A stretch of DNA of 64,000 bases from Chitinophaga pinensis (GCA_945878115.1 CAMDVD010000005.1:33789-97788), one strand, 5' to 3'; positions 16,331-25,269 are shown, counted from the first letter of the stretch. Numbers and translations: made by a program. Notes: generated by a model from the sequence alone, not told the origin.

Positions 16331-16366
16331 AAAGGGTTATACTTGTATAGTGTAACCCTTTTTAGT
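16331..16366. terminator. Bidirectional intrinsic terminator
   Basis: AAAGGGTTATAC pairs with GTGTAACCCTTT over 12 bases with a 7-base loop, and U-rich tracts occur on both strands. It ends the SDR transcript on the minus strand and whatever reads rightward through the 29-bp repeat. Confidence 0.85.
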
Positions 16367-17083
16367 TTAAAGCCTTTTAAGAATTGAAAAGGGTATTATT
16401 CTTAATAAGAGGGCAATTAACCTCCACCTCTTTGTGATATAAACCACCTTCTTTTTTTGTTTGATGGCTTCAAATATTTGTTCTGCAGCCTTTTGAACAG
16501 GAGCTACCCAAAAGAGACCTTCACTTTTTGCCATTGCGGTATCAACAAATCCTGGACGAGCATCTGTAATCGTGATACTTGAACCATATTTCTTTGCATT
16601 TATTCTCAACCCCTCCAGATAATTTATTTGATATGCCTTTGTAGCATTATATGATGGGGCAATTCCGTTTCCCCTAATTCCTGCAATAGAACTAATGTTA
16701 ACGAGATGACCATATCCTTGTACTTTAAAATAACGTAAAGCCCAGTCAGCAATACACGTAAATCCTTGAATGTTAGTTTTGATTACACTATGCTCAACAT
16801 CAAAATTTAAGTTTTTATTCTCATCGCCGATTCCAGCTGAAATAATAAATAAATCCAAGCCACCCATCAGATGAACCAATTCATTACAGGTTGACTCTAA
16901 AGTTGATAAATCCTGAACATCCATTTTTTTAAAGACAATTTTACTGGTCTCTTGTGTCTTTATGGATTGAAATAATTCCTCACGCCTTCCGGTTACACCC
17001 ACTGCATAACCTTTTAGTAAAATTATCTCGGCCAATGATTTTCCAATCCCACTTGTTGCCCCTATAATAATAGCTTTTTTCAT
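16367..17083 (-). CDS. Short-chain dehydrogenase/reductase (SDR)
   Basis: A 238-residue classical SDR. It has the dinucleotide-binding motif GATSGIG near the N-terminus, the ISAGIG segment equivalent to NNAG, catalytic Ser in NISSIAG, and YNATK with the catalytic Tyr and Lys. After the core is a hydrophobic C-terminus (LIALLLRIIPFSIL) that could attach to the membrane. The substrate cannot be told. I chose the ATG at 17083 (MKKAIIIGATSGIG) over the longer frame from 17146, whose extra 21 residues do not fit the fold. The gene sits between two copies of a 29-bp repeat and is divergent from an AraC-type regulator that may control it. Confidence 0.9.
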   Translation of the reverse strand: MKKAIIIGATSGIGKSLAEIILLKGYAVGVTGRREELFQSIKTQETSKIVFKKMDVQDLSTLESTCNELVHLMGGLDLFIISAGIGDENKNLNFDVEHSVIKTNIQGFTCIADWALRYFKVQGYGHLVNISSIAGIRGNGIAPSYNATKAYQINYLEGLRINAKKYGSSITITDARPGFVDTAMAKSEGLFWVAPVQKAAEQIFEAIKQKKKVVYITKRWRLIALLLRIIPFSILKRL

Positions 17084-17188
17084 TTGTACAAAAGTAGATA
17101 AACAAAGTATGAATGGCAACTTTCTGCAATTTTGCATGAAGTTCAACCCTTTAATTTCCTGATTGTAACATACTCAATCATCGAATTA

Positions 17189-17217
17189 TAGCTGCATCTT
17201 TCGTCAATAAGGGGAGC
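17189..17217 (+). repeat. 29-bp repeat, copy 2, directly before a terminator
   Basis: This is the second copy of the element at 16291-16319, in the same orientation, again followed within 10 bases by a strong hairpin, although the hairpin sequence itself is unrelated. Confidence 0.7.
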
Positions 17218-17224
17218 GAAGAAG

Positions 17225-17256
17225 ACAAGCCATCAGAAATGATGGCTTGTTCTTTT
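17225..17256 (+). terminator. Intrinsic terminator with GAAA loop
   Basis: ACAAGCCATCA pairs perfectly with TGATGGCTTGT around a GAAA tetraloop and is followed by TCTTTT. No gene on the plus strand ends just upstream, so it must end a short non-coding transcript or a read-through. Confidence 0.85.
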
Positions 17257-17328
17257 ATATTCAATGAATTAGGGCGGTTGCCTCTTTTCTTTTTTCTTTG
17301 ATTAACTTTATTGCCTATTTTTTAATTT

Positions 17329-18144
17329 GTGATAAAGACTTTCGCTCCATCTTCTCCGATTCTGAAAAAGTATATTGAATGCTTTTACCTTTATGAAGGC
17401 AAATCGACCTCGAAATTTAGTTATATAGCTTTTCCTCATTTTAATACAGGGCTTTCATTTTTCAAGGGAGCTTCAATTATAAGGGAACAATGGCGTATTG
17501 GAATTTCGGAAAGCAGAGATGCAGCTGTACACATTGAAATACTAGGCAAATACACGAGCCCGCTAAAAATAGATTACAAGGGAAAAGTTCAGGAAATTTC
17601 TATTGTATTTAAACCATTAGGTCTGAATCGTTTTGTTAGAGATAGTTATCAATCTATTGCACCTCATTTTTCTCAACAATTTACAAATAATGTTTGGGGC
17701 GATTTTGGGGAAAATCTGTTTTCTGGAGATGATGACTTAAGTAATTTGGAATCATTTTTACTTTCTCAATATACTGAAATTCAAGATTTGGCTCGAATTG
17801 AAGAGTCACTGAAAAATTTAGAAAACAGTAATGATGAAACTTCCATCGCTACTCTTGCTATCCTGCTTGGATATAATCAAAAAACCTTCCAAAGACATTT
17901 TAAAAAATATATGGGTTGTACGCCGATTGAATATCGTAGAATATGCAGATTTAGACACGCCTTGACTAATAAGTTGAATAACGCCCAATTAAAAAATTTA
18001 ACCGAATTAACCTATGAAGGTGGGTATTTCGACCAATCTTATTTTATCAAAGAATTCCATAAACTTACCAATCATAATCCTACAGATTTTTTTAAGGCAG
18101 CAAGTAAAGTAGATGGCGATAAGATAGTTTGGGTAATAAAGTAG
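17329..18144 (+). CDS. AraC-family transcriptional regulator
   Basis: A 271-residue regulator starting at GTG. The N-terminal 150 residues resemble the DUF6597-type sensing domain of Bacteroidota AraC proteins (AFPHFNTGLSFFKG). The C-terminal 100 residues hold two helix-turn-helix motifs: IATLAILLGYNQKTFQRHF and LTELTYEGGYFDQSYFIKEF, followed by the family ending P-x-x-F. It is likely to regulate the divergent SDR gene and the small membrane protein that follows 66 bases later. The inducer is unknown. Confidence 0.88.
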   Translation: MIKTFAPSSPILKKYIECFYLYEGKSTSKFSYIAFPHFNTGLSFFKGASIIREQWRIGISESRDAAVHIEILGKYTSPLKIDYKGKVQEISIVFKPLGLNRFVRDSYQSIAPHFSQQFTNNVWGDFGENLFSGDDDLSNLESFLLSQYTEIQDLARIEESLKNLENSNDETSIATLAILLGYNQKTFQRHFKKYMGCTPIEYRRICRFRHALTNKLNNAQLKNLTELTYEGGYFDQSYFIKEFHKLTNHNPTDFFKAASKVDGDKIVWVIK

Positions 18145-18210
18145 TGTCCAAAAAGTACAATTTTGAGTAGTTGGGGCTTTCTAATTTTGGGCTAAATAAA
18201 ATAATTCAAA

Positions 18211-18453
18211 ATGAAAACTCCCATTAACAAATTTCTTTATGTTGGATTTCTAATCTTAGGAATTTACCAAGCCATGTTTACCAAAGATTATATCCAAGCG
18301 GCATCTTCTCTTGGAATCGGAATGGCATTTGATCCTTTTAATCCAGAGCAAAAATGGAATGATAGGCCTACTTGGCAGAAGGCGGTTTTAATCATTCACC
18401 TTGCTTTCGTCGCAGCAATGTTCGGATTGGGAATTGGTTTGAATGACAAATAA
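18211..18453 (+). CDS. Small membrane protein
   Basis: An 80-residue protein with two hydrophobic helices, about residues 8-25 (FLYVGFLILGIYQAMF) and 58-75 (AVLIIHLAFVAAMFGLGIG). Between them is a polar loop, DPFNPEQKWNDRPTWQKA. I do not know the family name, but small two-helix proteins of this look are common in Bacteroidota. It follows the AraC gene and may be in the same regulon. Confidence 0.7.
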   Translation: MKTPINKFLYVGFLILGIYQAMFTKDYIQAASSLGIGMAFDPFNPEQKWNDRPTWQKAVLIIHLAFVAAMFGLGIGLNDK

Positions 18454-18556
18454 ACTTGCTTTTATTGATATGCAGTTTAACCTATTAATTTTCTGGATGT
18501 TACAATCAATCAAAGCATTTTAGTGTGAACTTTCGTTCAAAAGGTGAACAAAATGG

Positions 18557-18586
18557 AAAGCTCCAAATTTCAAAGGGGCTTTTTTA
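18557..18586 (+). terminator. Intrinsic terminator
   Basis: AAAGCTCC pairs with GGGGCTTT across a 10-base loop, followed by TTTTAGTTTT. It lies about 100 bases after the small membrane protein gene and probably ends its transcript. Confidence 0.7.
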
Positions 18587-18765
18587 GTTTTATCTAAAAC
18601 CTGTTAAATGCCTTCCGGGCTTGAAGCATTTGCGCTTTTGTAAGAAAAGTGGAAGGGTTACTGGAAATAGGATAATTTACTGGATAAATATTTCGTTGCA
18701 GAATAGGCACTACATTATTCTCAAAATGGGTTCGAGAATAGAGCATTCTGTTGAGCAGAATTAAC

Positions 18766-18801
18766 AAGGGGTTCAACGATTAAAAGTTGGACCCCTTTTT
18801 T
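18766..18801 (+). terminator. Intrinsic terminator
   Basis: AAGGGGTTCAAC pairs with GTTGGACCCCTT over 12 bases with one G-T pair and is followed by six T. No plus-strand gene ends just before it, so the transcript it ends is not identified. Confidence 0.8.
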
Positions 18802-19068
18802 GCCAATTGGAAGAGGGATTCTCTATTCTGTAAATTGTAAATACTTGATCCGCATTTTTAGTATTATCCGTTAAATCCTTTTATCGGACTACATCTTGGT
18901 TCCGACATTAGTGCGATTGCACCTTGGTCTTAACACTTTCAAGTACACCTTCTTCACTATTTGTTATCAAATTATTACTAATTATCTAAACTAAATTCTA
19001 AAAAAAGTTCGTTCTTTGCGGGAATCTTTGCAAAACCAAATTTCATTCATCATCAAATTATTAATTAA

Positions 19069-19731
19069 TTGTTAGCTTTAGGTAAACAAATACAAACTAT
19101 CATAAGGGAGTGGCGTTCTAGTTTTAGAGAGCCTTCTTTTGCTTGGAAGATTCTATTGATGCCCGGTTTGTTTTTTGTATATTCCGCTATTACCCAAAAA
19201 CTTGGCAATTTCGTAGAAATGCGCAAGGGCGTGGTTCTTGATGATAAATTGTTGTACTGGTTTCCAAGTTATGATTTCTCTTTTTATATTTTTATTCTAT
19301 TGTATTCTTCTCTGACACTGGTTGTCCTAACGCATTTAGATAAACCAAAAATCATTTTACGAATTATAGAAATGCACTTTTTGGTTGCTGTTGTTCGTCA
19401 ACTTTGTATATTGCTCATTGCACTCGATCCACCTTCCGGAATTATTGTTTTACGTGATGTATTTTTAGAAAATACCGTTTACCCACGCAATTCCCCATTG
19501 ACTAAAGATTTGTTTTTTAGTGGTCATGTTGCGAGTATATTCCTTTATTTTTTATGTGCCGAGAAAAAATTTGTCAAGAGATTTTTGATTTCTGCAACTT
19601 TCTTGATGAGTTTTATGATACTGAGTATGCGTGTTCATTATACCTATGATGTATATGGCGCTATATTTTTTACTTACCTTATTTACAAAGTCCCAAGTTG
19701 GATACGCAGTAGAGAAATGGTGATGCGCTAA
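19069..19731 (+). CDS. PAP2/sphingomyelin-synthase-like membrane protein
   Basis: A 220-residue integral membrane protein with about five or six hydrophobic segments. Near the C-terminus it has FFSGHVASIF and MRVHYTYDVYGAIF. These correspond to the conserved S-G-H and H-x3-D motifs of the PAP2_C family (sphingomyelin synthase/lipid phosphatase type), whose His and Asp form the catalytic pair. It would act on a phospholipid or inositol-type lipid head group at the membrane. The start is a TTG at 19069. No ATG precedes the first hydrophobic segment. Confidence 0.75.
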   Translation: MLALGKQIQTIIREWRSSFREPSFAWKILLMPGLFFVYSAITQKLGNFVEMRKGVVLDDKLLYWFPSYDFSFYIFILLYSSLTLVVLTHLDKPKIILRIIEMHFLVAVVRQLCILLIALDPPSGIIVLRDVFLENTVYPRNSPLTKDLFFSGHVASIFLYFLCAEKKFVKRFLISATFLMSFMILSMRVHYTYDVYGAIFFTYLIYKVPSWIRSREMVMR

Positions 19732-19801
19732 GTGTATACCAAATTTGTAGATTGTTTCTTTTTGAACAAAGATTTCCCTGTAATTTATTATTTTCGATGC
19801 C

Positions 19802-20254
19802 ATGAGAGCGATTATTCAACGTGTGAAACATGCTAGTGTAAGTATTGATGGCAAACTAACAGCAACAATTGAACAAGGCTTATTGGTATTATTAGGCATT
19901 GAAGCAGAAGATTCCGCAGAAGATATTGCATGGTTAAGTGCGAAAATTGTACAAATGCGCATTTTCAATGACCAACAACATTTGATGAATTTATCACTAC
20001 TCGATGTACAAGGAAGTATTTTGGTGGTAAGTCAATTCACCTTACACGCTTCAACCAAAAAAGGAAATCGTCCTTCCTTTATTCTTGCAGCCAAACCAAA
20101 TATCGCTATTCCTTTATATGAAGCCATGATTGTACAATTGGAAAAGGATTCGGGTAGAAAAATTCAGACAGGCAGCTTTGGTGCAGATATGCAAGTTTCA
20201 TTAGTAAATGACGGTCCCGTGACTATCTTTATTGACTCAAAACAAAAACAATAA
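19802..20254 (+). CDS. dtd: D-aminoacyl-tRNA deacylase
   Basis: A 150-residue protein of normal length. It hydrolyses D-amino acids, and glycine mischarged on tRNA-Ala, from tRNA in the cytoplasm. Signature segments are MRAIIQRVKHASVSIDGK at the N-terminus, SQFTLHASTKKGNRPSF with the active-site loop, and NDGPVTIF carrying the Gly-cisPro motif that excludes L-amino acids. The gene is followed after three bases by a MazG-like gene, so the two housekeeping genes are cotranscribed, a frequent pairing in Bacteroidota. Confidence 0.96.
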   Translation: MRAIIQRVKHASVSIDGKLTATIEQGLLVLLGIEAEDSAEDIAWLSAKIVQMRIFNDQQHLMNLSLLDVQGSILVVSQFTLHASTKKGNRPSFILAAKPNIAIPLYEAMIVQLEKDSGRKIQTGSFGADMQVSLVNDGPVTIFIDSKQKQ

Positions 20255-20257
20255 AAT

Positions 20258-20584
20258 ATGCAACTGCAAGAATTGCAACAAGAAGTAGACGTTTGGATAA
20301 AAACCTATGGTGTACGCTATTTCAACCACTTGACGAATTTAGGCATATTGATGGAAGAGGTTGGCGAACTATCTCGCATCATGGTACGCACCTATGGGGA
20401 ACAAAGTTCTAAACCACAAGAGAATACAAAAAATATTGCCGATGAAATGGCTGATATACTTTGGGTTTTAACTGCTTTGGCAAATCAATGCGATGTAAAC
20501 CTAGAAGAAGCCATGAAAAAAAATTTAGAAAAGAAAACGAATCGTGATAAAGCAAGACATCAGGAAAACCCAAAATTGATATAA
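20258..20584 (+). CDS. MazG-like nucleotide pyrophosphohydrolase
   Basis: A 108-residue all-alpha NTP pyrophosphatase. The two magnesium-binding helices are visible: LMEEVGELSRIM (E-E-x-x-E) and IADEMADILWVLTAL (D/E-x-x-D). It would hydrolyse (d)NTPs to monophosphates and clean up non-canonical nucleotides. The single-domain size matches the short MazG/iMazG group, not the two-domain E. coli MazG. It is in an operon with dtd. Confidence 0.9.
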   Translation: MQLQELQQEVDVWIKTYGVRYFNHLTNLGILMEEVGELSRIMVRTYGEQSSKPQENTKNIADEMADILWVLTALANQCDVNLEEAMKKNLEKKTNRDKARHQENPKLI

Positions 20585-20752
20585 AACGATAGCGTATTTT
20601 TTAATAAAAAATAAATGCCAATGCTCGCATAGATTATTCTTAAATTTCTTGAAAATATTTTATTTAAAAATTAGTTTTGCCTACCCATGAAAAAAAAGAA
20701 AGTCTCTAAACATTATCCTTCATCGAACACGAAAATTTCCATTGGATAAGAT

Positions 20753-22189
20753 ATGCTTTTTAACTCTATTGAATTCGCCATTTTCTTACCCATTATTTTT
20801 GCACTGTATTGGTTTGTGGATCCTAAAAGTGTAAGGGTTCAAAATATATTATTATTAGTTGCGAGTTATTATTTTTATGCTTGTTGGGATTGGCGCTTTT
20901 TATTTCTATTGGTGTTTTCTACTTTACTAGATTATTACACAGGAATAAAAATGCATGAAGCAAGTACTGTCAAATTAAAAAAAATATGGCTCTGGATTAG
21001 TATCGGAATTAATTTGGGCTTCCTTGGCGTTTTTAAATATTACAACTTTTTTGCTACTTCTTTTGAAAGTGCCTTGTCTGAAATAGGCTTGCATGTTAAT
21101 CTGTGGACTATCCAAGTCATATTACCAGTTGGGATTTCATTCTATACTTTCCATGGATTATCCTATGTGATTGATATTTATAAAAATAAAATCAAACCAG
21201 AAAGGAACTTTATCGATTATACTTTATTCGTAAGTTTTTTTCCATTGCTTGTTGCTGGACCTATTGAAAGGGCAACCCATCTTTTACCCCAAATTCAAAG
21301 AGAAAGAACTTTCGATTATACAAAGGCGATTGATGGCTTGCGTCAAATATTATGGGGACTTTTTAAAAAAATAGTAATTGCAGATCAGTGTGCAATTTAT
21401 GCCAATCAAATTTTTGCAAACTCAGCAGATTATTCTGGTAGTGCGCTTTTACTTGGCGCTTTATTTTTTACATTTCAAATCTATGGCGACTTCTCAGGCT
21501 ATTCTGACATTGCTATTGGTACGGCGAAATTGTTTGGTATTGATCTTTTAAGAAATTTTGCATTCCCTTATTTCTCCAGAGATATAGCAGAGTTTTGGCG
21601 CAGATGGCATATTTCATTATCTAGTTGGTTTAGGGATTATTTATACATTCCCCTAGGAGGTAGTAAGGGCGGTACTTGGACCAAAGTAAGAAATACATTT
21701 ATCATATTTATCATCAGTGGCTTTTGGCATGGTGCCAATTGGACTTTTCTTGTTTGGGGCTTTTTAAACGCATTGTATATCATGCCTTCCATTGTATTAA
21801 AATCCAATAGAAATCATTTGGATATCATTGCACAAGGAAAATATTTACCTAGCTTTCGTGAGTTCGGAGGTATGCTCATTACATTTTTGCTCACTGTATT
21901 AGCTTGGATATTTTTTAGATCTGAGGATTTGACACAAGCTATCCAGTATATTTCTACTATAGCATCACCTTCCTTATTCACAATACCAACGTTTAGGCCA
22001 TTTGTTCTTTTTTTATTCTTGCTTTTCTTTTTCGGTATAGAATGGATAGGCAGGGAACAACAATTTGCATTGGCAAAAATAGGCGAGCGTTGGCCTTCTT
22101 GGTTAAGATGGATCATGTACTATGCTTTTATCATTGCTATATTTGCCTTCGTGGGTAAAGAGCAACAATTTATTTATTTTCAATTTTAA
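20753..22189 (+). CDS. MBOAT-family O-acyltransferase (AlgI-like)
   Basis: A 478-residue polytopic membrane protein. It has the usual AlgI/DltB layout: an N-terminal start MLFNSIEFAIFLPIIFALYW, the segment FPLLVAGPIERATHLLPQ, the YGDFSGYSDIAIG motif, FWRRWHISLSSWFRDYLYIP, and the catalytic His in SGFWHGANWTFLVWG. These proteins acylate extracytoplasmic polysaccharides using a membrane-delivered acetyl group. The downstream SGNH-like gene starts four bases later and probably provides the periplasmic transfer step, as AlgJ/AlgX do for alginate. Confidence 0.93.
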   Translation: MLFNSIEFAIFLPIIFALYWFVDPKSVRVQNILLLVASYYFYACWDWRFLFLLVFSTLLDYYTGIKMHEASTVKLKKIWLWISIGINLGFLGVFKYYNFFATSFESALSEIGLHVNLWTIQVILPVGISFYTFHGLSYVIDIYKNKIKPERNFIDYTLFVSFFPLLVAGPIERATHLLPQIQRERTFDYTKAIDGLRQILWGLFKKIVIADQCAIYANQIFANSADYSGSALLLGALFFTFQIYGDFSGYSDIAIGTAKLFGIDLLRNFAFPYFSRDIAEFWRRWHISLSSWFRDYLYIPLGGSKGGTWTKVRNTFIIFIISGFWHGANWTFLVWGFLNALYIMPSIVLKSNRNHLDIIAQGKYLPSFREFGGMLITFLLTVLAWIFFRSEDLTQAIQYISTIASPSLFTIPTFRPFVLFLFLLFFFGIEWIGREQQFALAKIGERWPSWLRWIMYYAFIIAIFAFVGKEQQFIYFQF

Positions 22190-22192
22190 AGA

Positions 22193-23203
22193 ATGCGAAA
22201 ATTTATTCGAAGAGTATTTCATTTTTTCTTAGTTGCTGGTATAGCTATGTCCTTATTGTTGATTAGTTATATTTGTTTTGATCCTTTTGTGGTATTGAAA
22301 AAAATATACTATCATTCAATTCCAATCGGCAATCCTAATCGCGATTATTTATCAACTGAATTATTTTTAAAAAATTATAAGACATACCGGTTCAACTCCT
22401 TTATTTTTGGGAGTTCTAGAACATTGGCATATCGAATTGACTCATGGGAAAAGTACTTGTCAAAAGAAGCTAAACCTTTCAAATTTGACGCTTATGGGGA
22501 GACTATTTATGGCATCTATACGAAGATGAAATTTTTAGATAAGTTAAATGTAAAGATGGATAATGCCTTACTTATTTTTTGTAGAAATATCACATTTCAA
22601 CGTCCGCATAATTCGGATAATCATTTAACCATCAAACATCCAGCAACTTCTGGTGAAAGCGAGTGGATGTTTCATTGGGCGTTTTTTAAAGCCTATTTGA
22701 ATCCGAATTATTTCTTTGAATTTTTATGGCATAAAATCACTGGCAAACAAAAAGTGATAGACGCCGAAATGTTGCATTTAAATAAAATGACCTTTGATTC
22801 TGTTCGCAATGAAATGGATTTGAAAGCCAAAGAGAATTCCATTAATTTGGGGATGAATGTTTATTATATGGAAAAGAAAAATCTGTTTTATAAACGCAAA
22901 GGAGAATTGCTAGATCCGAAGTCAAAAATTAGAAAGACACAATTGTTTATGTTGAAGGAGATAAAAAGATTGCTTGAAAAACACAATACCAACTATAGAA
23001 TTGTCATCAGCCCTTTGTACGAACAAATGAAATTTAGTGTAGAAGACAGGCGAATTTTAAAGCAATTATTTGGCGATCATATCCATGATTTCTCTGGTAA
23101 AAATTATTTTACCGATGATGTGACGCATTATTACGAAGCCAGCCATTATCGACCTATGGTAGGTGATAGTATTTTATCTATTATTTATGCAGATAAAAAA
23201 TAA
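22193..23203 (+). CDS. SGNH/GDSL-like protein, partner of the MBOAT acyltransferase
   Basis: A 336-residue protein with one N-terminal membrane anchor (about residues 8-27) and an extracytoplasmic domain. FIFGSSRTLAYRI at about residue 70 fits SGNH block I, with the Ser nucleophile replacing GDSL by GSSR. Near the C-terminus, DDVTHYYEASHYRPMVG supplies the D-x-x-H of block V. The middle is variable, as usual. With the MBOAT gene directly upstream, it likely completes O-acylation of a secreted or surface glycan. The assignment rests on these two short blocks and the neighbour. Confidence 0.7.
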   Translation: MRKFIRRVFHFFLVAGIAMSLLLISYICFDPFVVLKKIYYHSIPIGNPNRDYLSTELFLKNYKTYRFNSFIFGSSRTLAYRIDSWEKYLSKEAKPFKFDAYGETIYGIYTKMKFLDKLNVKMDNALLIFCRNITFQRPHNSDNHLTIKHPATSGESEWMFHWAFFKAYLNPNYFFEFLWHKITGKQKVIDAEMLHLNKMTFDSVRNEMDLKAKENSINLGMNVYYMEKKNLFYKRKGELLDPKSKIRKTQLFMLKEIKRLLEKHNTNYRIVISPLYEQMKFSVEDRRILKQLFGDHIHDFSGKNYFTDDVTHYYEASHYRPMVGDSILSIIYADKK

Positions 23204-23246
23204 AGCTATTTAAAAAGCTGGCGAAACTAAATTTAATGCTACAGTA

Positions 23247-23329
23247 GGGCGGCACACACGCTTTTCGTTCCAATCTTTTTGCTTGCTACGCCGCAAAAAG
23301 GATTTCCACTGCAATCGTTGCCGCAATAC
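23247..23329 (-). repeat. Dispersed 83-bp structured repeat, copy A
   Basis: On the minus strand it reads GTATTGCGGCAACGATTG, then CTTTTTGC/GCAAAAAG as an internal stem, and ends GTGTGCCGCCC. Copies lie at 37657-37739 and 49302-49437. A half copy of the hairpin word TGTAGCATTAA adjoins it at 23235-23245. Confidence 0.85.
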
Positions 23330-23471
23330 AACTGCATCTAAGATTCTCCATTTTTAGAATATGTTTAGTTTGATCTAAAAGCTTAGTTATCTTAGTCCAT
23401 TGCCTAATTATTGAAAATTTATCCCCTTGGTATTACTTGTTTTTTAGTAGGTTTGCAGCTTTCAAAAAGCC

Positions 23472-24491
23472 ATGCAAAAAAGGCATACTCTAATTTTATT
23501 TTATTTTATATTTTGTTCCTGCGGATATTTCTCATCCTCTACAAGTAGCCATGGCAGCAGTAATGTAGATAAATTTCCAGAACTTGCCTCTGTAAATAGT
23601 CAAATTGAGAAATCACCTAAAAATGCTTCCTTACTGTATCAAAGAGGAATGATTTTGTCCAAGTTGAAACAAGATTCATTAGCGATTCTGGATTTTCAGA
23701 ATGCCATTAAAATAGATAGCAATAAGGCAGATTATTATAGCGCCATTGGCAATATCCTATTTGAACATAAAGACATCGCAGGAAGTGCTGTGTGGTTGGC
23801 AAAGGCAGTTGCACTCAATCCTTCAGATGAGATGGCGCATTTAAAAATGGCGAAATTATTTCTATACACTGGCGAATACCCAAAAGCATTTACTGAAATT
23901 AATACGGTATTGCGAGGTAATGTATATAATCCTGAAGCCTATTTTTTAAAAGGGATGTGCTATAAAAATATGAAGGATTCCAATAAGGCAATTTCCAGTT
24001 TTCAAACCGCTGTGCAAACAGATCCTAAGTATGCGGATGCTTATATGCAATTGGCCTTAATTTACCAAGCCAAGAAGGATCCAGTGTCGTTGCGATATTT
24101 TGAAAATGCATATCAAGCCGATACAAGCAATTTAGAATCTTTGTATGGAGCAGCCATGTATTGGCAAGACCAAGAAAAGTTTGCGGAAGCAAAAAAAGTA
24201 TTTACAAGAATTGTGTATATCGATCGACAATACCCAAAAGCATTTTTTAATATGGGCTGGATGCTATTGCAAGAAGACAGTACAGAAAAGGCCATTCGCC
24301 AATTTGATATTGCTATACAAGTAAAACCAGATTACGCTGAAGCATATTATAATCGTGGACTGTGTTACGAAATCAGAAATGAGAAGACACAAGCCATTGC
24401 TGATTATAAACAAGCGTTAATTTTTTCACCTGACTTTGCTTTGTGTAAGACTGCTTTGCAGCGAGTCCAAATGCAAAATCCCAAACTTTAA
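23472..24491 (+). CDS. Tetratricopeptide repeat lipoprotein
   Basis: A 339-residue protein with a signal sequence ending at cysteines (LFYFIFCSC), so it is probably lipid-anchored. It has about eight TPR units from residue 50 to the end. Clear ones are YQRGMILSKLKQDSLAIL, YFLKGMCYKNMKDSNKAI, FFNMGWMLLQEDSTEKAI and YYNRGLCYEIRNEKTQAI. TPRs here are protein-binding scaffolds, often in outer-membrane or secretion assemblies. No catalytic domain is present. It lies between the repeat at 23.3 kb and rpe. Confidence 0.85.
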   Translation: MQKRHTLILFYFIFCSCGYFSSSTSSHGSSNVDKFPELASVNSQIEKSPKNASLLYQRGMILSKLKQDSLAILDFQNAIKIDSNKADYYSAIGNILFEHKDIAGSAVWLAKAVALNPSDEMAHLKMAKLFLYTGEYPKAFTEINTVLRGNVYNPEAYFLKGMCYKNMKDSNKAISSFQTAVQTDPKYADAYMQLALIYQAKKDPVSLRYFENAYQADTSNLESLYGAAMYWQDQEKFAEAKKVFTRIVYIDRQYPKAFFNMGWMLLQEDSTEKAIRQFDIAIQVKPDYAEAYYNRGLCYEIRNEKTQAIADYKQALIFSPDFALCKTALQRVQMQNPKL

Positions 24492-24600
24492 AATTCCAAA
24501 TTCCAAAGGTCAAGTACGAAATCCCAAATATTAAAATTTCAAATTGCTCAATACTAACTACTCAATACAAACTACTAATTACTCACTACTAACTACTCAA
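24492..24600. repeat. Low-complexity word repeats
   Basis: The first half holds AAATTCCAAATTCCAAAGG and GAAATCCCAAATATT, which recur in inverted orientation at 41583-41630. The second half is built from CTCAATACTAACTACT-type words also present at 5660-5707. No coding capacity. Confidence 0.55.
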
Positions 24601-24602
24601 AA

Positions 24603-25250
24603 ATGGCACTCATAGCTCCTTCCATTCTTTCTGCTAATTTTTTAAAATTAAGCGACGACATCCACATGATTAATGAATCACAAGCAGATTGGTTTCATCT
24701 GGATGTGATGGATGGCCGTTTTGTACCGAATATTAGTTTCGGTTTTCCTGTTATTGCAGCGATTAAAAAAGAAGCACGCAAGACACTAGATGTGCATTTA
24801 ATGATAGAAGAGCCAGGTAAATATGCTGAAGAATTTAAAAATGCTGGTGCGGATATATTAAGTGTGCACATTGAAGCTTGTTCTCATTTGCATCGAAATT
24901 TGCAACAAATAAAAAGTCTGGGTATGCAAGCAGGAGTTGCTATTAATCCGCATACACCAGTTCAAAACATGTTTGACGTATTGCACGACATTGATGTGGT
25001 TTGTATGATGAGTGTAAATCCTGGTTTTGGCGGACAAAAATTCATTGCACATACCATTGAGAAAATAAAAACCTTGAAAGCAGAAATAGTGCGTAGAGGT
25101 TTGTCTACATTAATCGAAATTGATGGTGGTGTAACATTAGAGAATGCCTCATCTATTATTGCAGCAGGTGCAGATGTTTTGGTAGCAGGTAATACCGTAT
25201 TCTCTACTTCTGACCCAAGCGATACAATTGCGAAATTGAAAGGGATGTAA
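24603..25250 (+). CDS. rpe: Ribulose-phosphate 3-epimerase
   Basis: A 215-residue TIM-barrel enzyme of full length. It interconverts D-ribulose 5-phosphate and D-xylulose 5-phosphate in the pentose phosphate pathway. Diagnostic segments are APSILSANFLKL, FHLDVMDGRFVPNISFG with metal ligands and catalytic Asp, DVHLMIEEP, MSVNPGFGGQKF and IEIDGGV with the second catalytic Asp. It is a single-gene unit between repeats. Confidence 0.97.
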   Translation: MALIAPSILSANFLKLSDDIHMINESQADWFHLDVMDGRFVPNISFGFPVIAAIKKEARKTLDVHLMIEEPGKYAEEFKNAGADILSVHIEACSHLHRNLQQIKSLGMQAGVAINPHTPVQNMFDVLHDIDVVCMMSVNPGFGGQKFIAHTIEKIKTLKAEIVRRGLSTLIEIDGGVTLENASSIIAAGADVLVAGNTVFSTSDPSDTIAKLKGM

Positions 25251-25269
25251 ATCTGCCAGCCGATGGATG

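Larger units (their letters stand above)
18454..19068. other. Spacer with two terminators and no convincing gene
   Basis: This 615-base stretch holds terminators at 18557-18586 and 18766-18801. A 60-codon minus-strand frame between them has no recognisable product. A Thr/Ser-free, AT-rich leader precedes the next gene. GGACTACATCTTGGT and GATTGCACCTTGGT (18894-18931) are loosely repeated. I see nothing else in it. Confidence 0.5.

Noticed and set aside
17189..17256. Integron cassette attC site around the SDR gene
   Set aside because: The 29-bp repeat lacks the GTTRRRY core and the paired R''/L'' boxes, and no integron integrase is nearby.
18594..18776. 60-codon minus-strand frame between two terminators
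   Set aside because: It has no recognisable product and no promoter, and it lies in a region of hairpins. Treated as a chance frame.
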